DNA from: an uncultured Oscillospiraceae bacterium
GTDB lineage: Bacteria > Bacillota > Clostridia > Oscillospirales > Oscillospiraceae
Reading direction: 5' to 3'
DNA: 64,000 nucleotides
Assembly (NCBI GenBank): GCA_934567355.1
Contig: CAKTJC010000010.1
Coordinates: forward strand, 1-64,000
In this document: positions 57,792 to 64,000 of the stretch, one piece after another
Numbering within the stretch: the first letter of the stretch is position 1
How the letters are laid out: every line of letters begins with the position of its first letter
Position numbers and translations under genes: made by a program
The notes under the pieces: generated by a model
Seen by the model: the letters and a program-made list of their open reading frames with translations, nothing else
Told to the model about the DNA's origin: nothing
The model's database searches: none

Positions 57792-59348
57792 ATGAAGTTT
57801 AACGTTAAACTGAACGGAGAGAAGTGGTCAAGGGTACTGCTGTGGGTGCTTGCGGTGCTGGCGGCGGCCGGTGTGACGGTGGCGGTGCTGGCGTGGAGGA
57901 CGGAGGTGTTCTCGCCCGAAAGGCAATTTGCGCAGCTGGTGCTGTATGAAGGGCCGAAGCCGGTTGCCGCTTCGGAGACGGCAAAGATGTGGGCAGATGG
58001 CAACGAGCTCTTTGTTTATGATACGGCGGTGAACAACACTCACACCTGGGACAGCCGGTATAATCCACCCCTGTCCACGGCGCAGATTGCGTCCTTTGAC
58101 TTTGCCGACGGCGAGGTGGAGCTGAAGATCACGCTGCCTGCCGAGGAGGATCTGGGTGAGGTCACCGTGCGGCCGCTTTCCTATGGGATTGAGCCGAAGG
58201 TGAAGGGCAACACCATGACCTTTTCCATTGCGCAGCCGGATGTGTACACAGTGGAGTATCAGGGCAGCTCCAGCAAGGCCATGCATATCTTTGCAAACGC
58301 AATTGACGCCGATGCCCCGACGCAGAGCACGGACACGGTGAAATACATCGGCCCCGGCGCCTGGATCGCAGATACCATGGTGCTGGAGGACGGAATGGAT
58401 GTCTATATCTCCGGCGGCGCGGTGATTCGCGGCACGCTGGTGGGCAACAAGGTAAACGGCGCCACCGTTCGGGGGCACGGCTTCTTCGACGGCTCCGACC
58501 AGAAGAGCTGGATGCTGAACAAGATGACGGCCTATCTGCCCGTCAGTCTGCACGACTGCCAGAATGTATCCGTCAGCGGCATCGGCATTCTCAACCCCAA
58601 CGCCTGGTGCGTGGAGCTGTATGGCTGCGACAACGTGGACATCAGCGGCATTAAAATCATCTCCGCCCGCCCCAATGGCGACGGCATTTCCGTGCAGTCC
58701 TGCCGCAATGTCACCGTCCGCGACAGCTTCATCCGCACCTGGGACGACAGCCTGGTGGTGAAGAACTATTCCAACCGCAAGGGCAGCGACAGTGCAGACA
58801 TCCTCTTTGACGGCTGCCAGCTCTGGACGGATCTGGCACAGTCCATGGAGATCGGCTACGAGACCAATAAGGGCGGCAAGCTGAAGCCCACCATCCAGAA
58901 CGTGACCTTCTCCAACATCACGGTGCTGCATAATTTCCATAAGCCCGTGATGAGCATCCACAATGCCGACGACGCAGAGGTTTCGGGCATCGTGTTCCGG
59001 AACATCACCGTGGAGGATGCTTCCATGGGGAAGGGCGACGCCGGAAAGAACTGTCAGCTGATCGATATTACCATTGCCCAGAGCAGCTGGTCGACCAGCA
59101 AGAAGCGGGGCACCGTCCATGACATTCTCTTCGACGGCATCCATGTGCTGGACGGGGACGACGGCATCGACTTCAAGGAGGGCAATCTCTGCCCCATCCG
59201 CATTCAGGGCTTTGACGAAGAGCATCTGTGCGAAGCCGTCACCATCCGGAATCTGGAAATTCTGGGCAAAAAGGTGACGCAGGAAAATTATGCCGACAAC
59301 CCGGATACATCCGTCAGCCGGTTTACGGACAATATCGTGTTCGAATAA
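57792..59348 (+). CDS. GH28-like right-handed beta-helix glycosidase
   Basis: A 518-aa protein with an N-terminal membrane anchor/signal (VLLWVLAVLAAAGVTVAVLAW), an N-terminal beta-sandwich (about 45-170) and a parallel beta-helix (about 190-500). Polygalacturonase-type motifs are seen: GHGFFDG (228-234), NGDGISVQSC (D297) and TWDDSLVVK (D318-D319), matching NxD and DD of GH28; the later GHG motif is replaced by EIGYETNKG. GH28 cleaves galacturonan; the missing motif and sandwich leave room for a different family (dextranase-like). It would act outside the cell on plant glycans. Its start codon region contains a perfect LacI-type palindrome. A discoidin protein follows 13 bp later. Confidence 0.7.
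   Translation: MKFNVKLNGEKWSRVLLWVLAVLAAAGVTVAVLAWRTEVFSPERQFAQLVLYEGPKPVAASETAKMWADGNELFVYDTAVNNTHTWDSRYNPPLSTAQIASFDFADGEVELKITLPAEEDLGEVTVRPLSYGIEPKVKGNTMTFSIAQPDVYTVEYQGSSSKAMHIFANAIDADAPTQSTDTVKYIGPGAWIADTMVLEDGMDVYISGGAVIRGTLVGNKVNGATVRGHGFFDGSDQKSWMLNKMTAYLPVSLHDCQNVSVSGIGILNPNAWCVELYGCDNVDISGIKIISARPNGDGISVQSCRNVTVRDSFIRTWDDSLVVKNYSNRKGSDSADILFDGCQLWTDLAQSMEIGYETNKGGKLKPTIQNVTFSNITVLHNFHKPVMSIHNADDAEVSGIVFRNITVEDASMGKGDAGKNCQLIDITIAQSSWSTSKKRGTVHDILFDGIHVLDGDDGIDFKEGNLCPIRIQGFDEEHLCEAVTIRNLEILGKKVTQENYADNPDTSVSRFTDNIVFE
57796..57811. promoter_or_regulatory. LacI-type operator A, perfect 16-bp palindrome
   Basis: AGTTTAACGTTAAACT lies over codons 2-7 of the GH28-like gene. Related sites: 60189, 61506 and 61568. 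A central CG and TTTAACG half-site are typical of LacI-family operators. Confidence 0.75.
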
Positions 59349-59361
59349 GGAGGGCTTTTCC

Positions 59362-59991
59362 ATGAAGAAATCGACCAGAACTGTGTTGACCGTGCTCCTG
59401 ACCGCGGTGATTCTTGCATCCGCCGCCGCGACGGTGTATCTTCTGCGGGAGAAAAACAGCCGGGAGGTCATCAATCCGAACGTGACGCTGGTGACCGCCC
59501 CGGAGCAGGAGGATTTTGAAGTTCATCCCGAGTGGACGCTGCCGGAGCCGGAGGTCATCGACTACGGCGAAAACCTGGCGCTGGGCAAAAAGGTGACGCA
59601 GAACGGCAGCACTCAGATCTATCAGTGCCGCAACGCCGTGGACGGCGACCGCTTCACCTATTGGGAGGGACTGCAGGACAGCTACCCCAGCATCATTACA
59701 GTGGATCTGGAGCAGGCGCAGAAAATCTCCGGCTTCGGCATCCTGCTCAACCCTAGGCAGATCTGGAGTGCCCGCACGCAGGAGGTGGAGATCCAGATCA
59801 GCGGCGACGGCGAGGAATTCTCCACCCTGATTCCTGCCCAGACCGTAGAGTTTGACCCCATGACGGATAACCGCTGCTACCTGCCACTGGAAGAAACTGC
59901 CGAAGCCCGCTATGTCCGCTTCGTCTTCACCGCCAACAGCGGCGCAAAGGCCGGGCAGGCAGCGGAGATCGAGGTCTACAAAGCGCAATGA
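59362..59991 (+). CDS. Secreted discoidin (F5/8 type C) domain protein
   Basis: A 209-aa protein with an N-terminal signal/anchor (TVLTVLLTAVILASAAATVYLL) and, from about residue 70, a coagulation factor 5/8 C domain: NLALGKKVTQNG, NAVDGDRFTYWEG, SIITVDLEQAQKISGFGILLN, EVEIQISGDGEEF and ARYVRFVFTANSG. Such CBM32-like domains bind galactose or galacturonic-acid-containing glycans. It follows the beta-helix enzyme by 13 bp and starts after AAGGAGGG, so the two secreted proteins are likely co-expressed, one cutting and one binding the substrate. Confidence 0.85.
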   Translation: MKKSTRTVLTVLLTAVILASAAATVYLLREKNSREVINPNVTLVTAPEQEDFEVHPEWTLPEPEVIDYGENLALGKKVTQNGSTQIYQCRNAVDGDRFTYWEGLQDSYPSIITVDLEQAQKISGFGILLNPRQIWSARTQEVEIQISGDGEEFSTLIPAQTVEFDPMTDNRCYLPLEETAEARYVRFVFTANSGAKAGQAAEIEVYKAQ

Positions 59992-60149
59992 CCAGCCAGG
60001 AAGTAAAATCTCTGCTGTACGCTCTTGGTGCAGAGCTGTGCGGCATTGCGGGGATCGAGCGTTTTGCGGATGCACCGGAGGGGTTCCACCCAAGGGATGT
60101 CTGTCCGTTTCATCCGGGGAGCCGGAATTCCTTTGCGGATGACCGCTGA
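59988..60149 (+). pseudogene. 53-aa remnant of an epoxyqueuosine-reductase-like Fe-S protein
   Basis: The ATG overlaps the TGA of the discoidin gene (ATGA). The residues MTSQEVKSLLYALGAELCGIAGIERFADAPEGFHPRDVCP match the N-terminus of QueG-like 4Fe-4S double-cluster proteins of anaerobes (usual length 200-300 aa). After this the frame soon stops (ADDR). The cluster-binding Cys part is gone, so it is a truncated gene, or a 53-aa peptide by accident. Confidence 0.7.
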
Positions 60150-60174
60150 ATATCCGCAAATAGTTTGGAATTTC

Positions 60175-60204
60175 TTGACAAACGAAAAGGTTTAACGTAC
60201 AATA
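60175..60204 (+). promoter_or_regulatory. lacI promoter with LacI-type operator B
   Basis: TTGACA (60175-60180), 17-bp spacer, TACAAT (60198-60203). The site GGTTTAACGTACAATA (60189-60204) overlaps the spacer and -10 box and keeps the TTTAACGT half-site, consistent with autorepression. Confidence 0.75.
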
Positions 60205-60241
60205 ACAGGGAAGTTCGTAAGAATTGGATGTGGAATTGACG

Positions 60242-61267
60242 ATGATCACGATTGAAGATATTGCCCGGGAGGCCGGGGTCAGCGCAACCACAGTCAGCAA
60301 TGTCATCCACGGGCGCACCAATAAGGTTTCCAGCCATACCGTCGATTTGATCAACGAGATCATCCGCGAACGCGGCTATGTGCCCAACCTGTCCGCAAGA
60401 GCCATGAAGACCCGCTCCTCCAAGGTGGTGGCGCTGATCAACCACCTGGAATCCCGCGATCAGCCCAAATTCATGTCCGACCCCTTCTTCATGGATCTGA
60501 CCGGCGCAGTGGAGCGCGCGCTGCGGGAGCGGGGGTATTTCCTGATGATCCGCGCCATTTCCGAGCCGGACGACCTGACCGCTTTCCTGCGCAACTGGAA
60601 TGTGGAGGGGCTGTTCATGCCGGGGCTTTTCGAGGATGAGCCGTTCTACCGGGTGCTGCAGGAGCTCCGGCTCCCCGTGGTGCTGACGGACAGCTACGTT
60701 TCAAACCTGGGCAATATGGTAAACATCGGTCTGGACGATTTCAGGGGCGCGCAGCTGGCAACGGAACACCTGATCGCCCGGGGGCACCGGCGGATTGTTT
60801 TTGCAGGTCCAACCGTCAAAACCGGCGGCGTTGTGGAGCAGCGTCTGATGGGCTACCGCGCCGCGCTGGCGCAGAACGAGATTCCCTTTGACCCCGCGTT
60901 GGTATTTGAATGTGAATTTTCCACCAGTAAGATGATGGAATTCGGCGCGCAGCTGGCGCAGCGGCAGGACATCACCGCCGTGTTTGCCACTGCCGATATG
61001 CTGGCGGCAGGCATCATGTCCGGCCTGCAGCAATCCGGCCGGATGGTGCCCCGGGATATTTCCGTCATCGGCTTCGACGACATCAACTGGGCACGGATGA
61101 CCATGCCCATGCTCACCACCATCCACCAGGATGCCGCCCAGAAGGGACGCATCGCCGCCGAGTGCATGATCCGCCTGCTGGAGGGCGAGCCAGTGACCCA
61201 GCGCAACCAATCCCTTCCCGTGCAGCTGATCGTGCGCGACAGCGTAGGGGCGCCGAAACAAAGCTGA
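60242..61267 (+). CDS. LacI-family transcriptional regulator
   Basis: A 341-aa LacI repressor. ATG at 60242 begins MITIEDIAREAGVSATTVSNVIHGRTNKVSSHTVDLINEIIRERGYVPNLSARAM, the complete headpiece plus hinge; an in-frame TTG 18 bases upstream is the alternative. The periplasmic-binding-like core includes AQLATEHLIARGHRRIVFAGP and VPRDISVIGFDDINWARMTMPMLTTIHQD. It likely binds the TTTAACGTTAAA sites found at the GH28-like gene, at itself, and before the sugar-binding-protein gene. The inducer is unknown; a galacturonate-type oligosaccharide is a guess from the neighbours. Confidence 0.9.
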   Translation: MITIEDIAREAGVSATTVSNVIHGRTNKVSSHTVDLINEIIRERGYVPNLSARAMKTRSSKVVALINHLESRDQPKFMSDPFFMDLTGAVERALRERGYFLMIRAISEPDDLTAFLRNWNVEGLFMPGLFEDEPFYRVLQELRLPVVLTDSYVSNLGNMVNIGLDDFRGAQLATEHLIARGHRRIVFAGPTVKTGGVVEQRLMGYRAALAQNEIPFDPALVFECEFSTSKMMEFGAQLAQRQDITAVFATADMLAAGIMSGLQQSGRMVPRDISVIGFDDINWARMTMPMLTTIHQDAAQKGRIAAECMIRLLEGEPVTQRNQSLPVQLIVRDSVGAPKQS

Positions 61268-61273
61268 ACACAG

Positions 61274-61303
61274 GCTGCGGCTTTTCTGAGCCGCAGCTTT
61301 TTT
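61274..61303 (+). terminator. Terminator of lacI
   Basis: GCTGCGGC / GCCGCAGC perfect stem, 8-nt loop, then TTTTTT. Confidence 0.88.
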
Positions 61304-61474
61304 CGTGGATGCGCGGTTAAAAAAGTGTAGCCGGTTGATGTTTCAATTGGAACCGGTGAGACCACAAGGGGACATTCGGCAGAGCAGGTGACCATGGTGG
61401 AAGCGCACCAAATCCGGTGTGCCTCTTTGGCGATTCCTACAAAAAGAGACGGCGAAATATGTGAGAACTCACTA
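61304..61474. other. Intergenic leader region of the sugar-transport operon
   Basis: Between the lacI terminator and the transporter promoter no ORF or RNA is supported. The whole gap 61268-61606 is used for terminator, promoter and operators. Confidence 0.45.
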
Positions 61475-61503
61475 TTTACAAAGTACAAACTTTTTGATAG
61501 TAT
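61475..61503 (+). promoter_or_regulatory. Promoter of the sugar-binding protein gene
   Basis: TTTACA (61475-61480), 17-bp spacer, TAGTAT (61498-61503). Operator D lies at the expected start point. Confidence 0.65.
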
Positions 61504-61505
61504 TT

Positions 61506-61521
61506 AGTTGAACGATAAACC
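61506..61521. promoter_or_regulatory. LacI-type operator D
   Basis: AGTTGAACGATAAACC, matching GTTTAACGTTAAAC at 12 of 14 bases, just downstream of the -10 box of the sugar-binding-protein promoter. Confidence 0.6.
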
Positions 61522-61567
61522 TACTAAATAGCCAAAGCAGTGTCTGATTGATCGCTTCTATATGTTA

Positions 61568-61583
61568 GGTTTAACGTAAAACT
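61568..61583. promoter_or_regulatory. LacI-type operator C
   Basis: GGTTTAACGTAAAACT, 24 bp before the ATG of the sugar-binding protein and about 61 bp from operator D, so looping between the two is possible. Confidence 0.65.
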
Positions 61584-61606
61584 TTTTAAGAAAGCAGGAT
61601 GAAGAA

Positions 61607-62998
61607 ATGACAATGCGTAAAGTTCTATCCATGATTCTTGCTGCCGCCATGGTGCTTGGCATGGTCGTCTGTGCCGGTGCACAGCAGGCCAAGGCAGACG
61701 AAGAGTCCGGCTCCATCACTCTGGGCATCTGGCCGGAAGACACCCAGACCGAGGCCATTGCGGTGCATACCAATTCGTATGTTCCCGCTTTCAATGCCCT
61801 GCATCCCAATGTGGAAGCAATTCCCGCTTACTACAAGTACTCCCCCGACACCTATGTTGCCCTGGCTACCGCCGGCAATGCTCCCACCGTGTTTGAGTCC
61901 TGGTACACCGAGCCCGAAAAGCTGATCCGCAACGGTCTCGTCAAGGACATCACCGACATCCTGGAAGAGCGCGGCTGGCTGGATGCCATGAGCCCCGCCA
62001 TCCGTGACCTGCTGTCCGACGAGGATGGCCGCGTCTACGGTGTGCCCCGCGACGCTTACTCCCTGGGTCTGATGATCAACATCCCCCTGTTCGAGCAGGC
62101 AGGCCTGGTCAACGGGGACGGCTCCGTGAAGTACCCCACCACCTGGGATGAGGTTTACGAGTATTCCAAGATCATCCGCGAGAAGACCGGTGTTGCCGGC
62201 TTCTGCATGCAGGCTTCCGATGCCGGCGGCGGCTGGCACTGGTCCAACATCGCCTGGAACTTCGGCGCTACCCTGTGCATCCCCAATGAGGACGGCACCT
62301 ACACCTCCAACCTGAACACCCCCGAGGCAATTGCCGCTATGGAGTGGGTTCAGAAGATGGTTCAGGACAAGTGCGTCACCGATGATCCCACTCAGGAAAA
62401 CTGGGGCACCGGCTTTGACCGCATCGGCACCAGCACCGCTGCCATGTACATCGCTGCCAACGACGCCGTTGACCAGCCCAGCTACCGCGGCATGAAGGCT
62501 GACGAGTTCTTCCTGGCTCCCATGCCCGCAGGCCCTGGCGGCCACTACACCCTGATGGGCGGCACTCCCTACTTCTTCTCTCCTGACGCCACCGACGAGC
62601 AGGTCGGCTGGGCGCTGGATTACCTGGAGATCATGGGCAAGTCCCCCGAAGTCACCGACGCTGCCCGCGACGGCTGGATCGCCGACGCGCAGTACCGTCA
62701 GGATGCCGGTATCCCCGTCATCCCCGCCTTCCCCGCATGGACGGGCGCTGTCGTTGATGAGCAGAACAAGATCATCGACGAGTACAGCAACATTGACATG
62801 TCCCTGTGGCAGCCCTACTATGACTTCTCCAAGGAAGAGGGCGCTCTGCGCACCGAGGAGCCCGGCGACACCCAGACCATGTACTCCATCCTCAACGGTG
62901 TCCTGCAGGCCATCTGCGCTGACCCCGTGAATGTTGACATCCCCGCTCTGATGGAGCAGGCCAATGCCGACTACCAGGCTGTCCTGGATGCCATGTAA
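61607..62998 (+). CDS. Extracellular sugar-binding protein of an ABC transporter
   Basis: A 463-aa family-1 solute-binding protein. A signal peptide (MRKVLSMILAAAMVLGMVVCAGAQQAKA) precedes the mature part; VVC lacks the small residue before Cys required for a standard lipobox, so lipidation is doubtful. Mature blocks: LHPNVEAIPAYYKYSPDTYVALATAGNAPTVFES, VYGVPRDAYSLGLMINIPLFEQAGL and YPTTWDEVYEYSKIIREKTG are typical of MalE-type binders of oligosaccharides. It is the first gene of a LacI-controlled transport operon and is followed by a hairpin and a permease. Codon bias suggests high expression. Confidence 0.93.
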   Translation: MTMRKVLSMILAAAMVLGMVVCAGAQQAKADEESGSITLGIWPEDTQTEAIAVHTNSYVPAFNALHPNVEAIPAYYKYSPDTYVALATAGNAPTVFESWYTEPEKLIRNGLVKDITDILEERGWLDAMSPAIRDLLSDEDGRVYGVPRDAYSLGLMINIPLFEQAGLVNGDGSVKYPTTWDEVYEYSKIIREKTGVAGFCMQASDAGGGWHWSNIAWNFGATLCIPNEDGTYTSNLNTPEAIAAMEWVQKMVQDKCVTDDPTQENWGTGFDRIGTSTAAMYIAANDAVDQPSYRGMKADEFFLAPMPAGPGGHYTLMGGTPYFFSPDATDEQVGWALDYLEIMGKSPEVTDAARDGWIADAQYRQDAGIPVIPAFPAWTGAVVDEQNKIIDEYSNIDMSLWQPYYDFSKEEGALRTEEPGDTQTMYSILNGVLQAICADPVNVDIPALMEQANADYQAVLDAM

Positions 62999-63015
62999 TG
63001 CAATAACCAACCCGG

Positions 63016-63041
63016 GGAGCCGCCGCACTGTCGGCGGCTCC
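63016..63041 (+). terminator. Stem-loop between binding-protein and permease genes
   Basis: GGAGCCGCCG / CGGCGGCTCC perfect 10-bp stem with a poor T-run. Probably a partial terminator or mRNA stabiliser that keeps binding-protein mRNA in excess over permease mRNA. Confidence 0.6.
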
Positions 63042-63210
63042 TTGGAGCGTTTCTGAGAGCGCCAAAATGAGCCAAATGATTTTGAAGTTCTCAGAAGCGC
63101 CCCGTGGGGTGACCTTCCAAGCCGACTTTTCGGGCTGTCCGTTTTGTGATATGATGCATGCGGGCAGGACGGAATGCGCCTGCGGCAAATCGATACATGA
63201 GGTGAGCATC

Positions 63211-64000
63211 ATGAGAAATTACGACAATCCTCCGCGCCTGAGCCGCGGAAAGCTGCGGCGAAATATCAGCGCCTGGGCGCTGATGATTCCCAGCCTGATT
63301 TTGTTTGCCTTCTTCGTCTGGGGACCGCTGGTGGACACCGTGAAGATGTCCTTTTATGATACCCGGGGCATCCAGATCACAAAGTTCGTCGGGCTGAAGA
63401 ATTATAAGAAGCTTCTTGTGCAGCCTGCCTATCAGATTGCCTGGGTGAACACGGTCAAGTACACCGTCTGCTCCCTGTTTGTCGGTCTTGCCGTGCCAGT
63501 GATCATTGCATCGCTGATCACCGAGGTCTCCGTCGGCCGGGGCTTCTTCCGCATTGCCACCTATTATCCCAACGTGATCCCGTCCATTGCCGCCGTGATG
63601 ATTTTTACCTTCTTCTTCGGCACCGGCAACAGCGGCGTGCTGAATATCCTCCTTGCCAAGATCGGCGTCGGGCCGGTGAAATTCCTGACGAATGAAAAAA
63701 CGGTCATTTTCTGGATCGTGGTCGCCATGACCTGGAAAGCGGCGGGCTCCACGGCGCTGGTATATATGTCCAGCATGTCGGGCATCTCCCAGGATCTGTA
63801 CGAGGCTGCCACGGTGGACGGCGCATCCCCCATCCGCCGCTTCTTCTCCATCACCATGCCCACCGTGCTGCACACCGGCAAGACCATGCTGATCCTGCAA
63901 ATTCTGGCCGTGTTCCAGATTCTTTATGAGCCCATGCTCATGACCCACGGCGGTCCCAACAATGCCAGCATCTCCGTCATGGAGCTGGTGTATGAGCTGG
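63211..64000 (+). CDS. Sugar ABC transporter permease (cut by window end)
   Basis: At least 263 residues; the 3' end lies beyond the window. Start MRNYDNPPRLSRGKLRRNISAWALMIPSLILFAFFVWGPLVDTVKMSFYD at 63211 with GAGGTGA upstream. The MalF-like permease shows its N-terminal helix, NTVKYTVCSLFVGLAVPVIIASLI, FYRIATYYPNVIPSIAAVMIF-type helix (here FFRIATYYPNVIPS) and the EAA loop YEAATVDGASPIRRFFSITMPTVL, which contacts the ATPase. It is the MalF-type partner of the upstream binding protein; a MalG-type gene should follow. Confidence 0.93.
   Translation, partial: MRNYDNPPRLSRGKLRRNISAWALMIPSLILFAFFVWGPLVDTVKMSFYDTRGIQITKFVGLKNYKKLLVQPAYQIAWVNTVKYTVCSLFVGLAVPVIIASLITEVSVGRGFFRIATYYPNVIPSIAAVMIFTFFFGTGNSGVLNILLAKIGVGPVKFLTNEKTVIFWIVVAMTWKAAGSTALVYMSSMSGISQDLYEAATVDGASPIRRFFSITMPTVLHTGKTMLILQILAVFQILYEPMLMTHGGPNNASISVMELVYEL

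Noticed and set aside
61625..63028. 467-codon minus-strand frame opposite the sugar-binding protein gene
   Set aside because: Antisense shadow of a highly biased gene, with Gly/Val/Gln-rich composition and no start signals.
63130..63160. Internal promoter (TGATATGAT) before the ABC permease
   Set aside because: An extended -10 like box is present but no -35 box at the right distance; the permease can be expressed from the upstream operon promoter.

Overview
The window is one 64-kb stretch of a GC-rich (by eye roughly 55-60 %) low-oxygen Firmicute chromosome. A 1175-residue pyruvate:ferredoxin oxidoreductase, a flavodiiron/rubredoxin fusion, a two-gene SufC-SufB system, DnaD/DnaC-like primosome proteins, LuxS and PadR/DUF4097 genes point to Clostridia, most likely an Oscillospiraceae/Ruminococcaceae-type gut anaerobe. 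The genus is inference; no rRNA or tRNA gene was seen. Genes sit in short operons with many 1-11 bp overlaps, and promoters with TTGACA/TATAAT-like boxes at 17 bp spacing can be read directly.

Layout. 0-3.2 kb: a 52-aa membrane peptide carrying the GGADGPTAIF signature of Na+-decarboxylase beta subunits, a DUF3786 protein, a phosphoribosyltransferase and a CPA2-type antiporter. 3.4-11 kb: dnaD-dnaC-gph-yfbR-GNAT-hypB, then a 944-aa Fe-S/FAD oxidoreductase coupled to hypA, with no hydrogenase in view. 11-13.4 kb: araB-araD. 13.5-14.8 kb: an orphan membrane/coiled-coil gene and a divergent small HTH regulator with overlapping promoters. 14.9-19.2 kb: the flavodiiron protein, then a duplicated-DUF1538 membrane protein with a tandem P-II protein. 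19.2-25 kb: nested repeats, a small beta-barrel-like protein, nifJ and yifB/comM. 25.3-28.7 kb: thiI-pncC-luxS-metalloprotease-like-mtnN.

28.8-33.4 kb is a damaged, partly AT-rich island: GNAT, TetR, a truncated MMPL transporter, an IS110-type transposase remnant and a VanZ/DUF6034-like chimera. 33.4-35.3 kb is padR-DUF1700-DUF4097 under a perfect 12-bp inverted repeat. 35.4-44.7 kb (minus strand): rsmE, trkA-trkH, an S41 protease, two M23 murein-hydrolase paralogues and ftsEX. 45-46.8 kb is a second HTH/orphan pair. 46.8-51.2 kb: sufCB, an AraC regulator and xylB. 51.3-57.6 kb: VanZ, AraC, a MATE pump, two hexapeptide acetyltransferases and a MarR-MATE pair. 57.7-64 kb is a carbohydrate locus: a GH28-like beta-helix protein, a discoidin-domain protein, a truncated QueG-like remnant, a LacI regulator, a sugar-binding protein and an ABC permease cut by the window end.

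Two patterns recur. First, a foldback, MITE-like repeat of about 162 bp occurs four times (350, 19267, 25073, 40365), with a lone end near 51260. Second, several transcription factors have palindromic operators lying exactly on their promoters: PadR, MarR, and the LacI-type TTTAACGTTAAA sites shared by the glycoside hydrolase, lacI and sugar-binding-protein genes, which define a small regulon.
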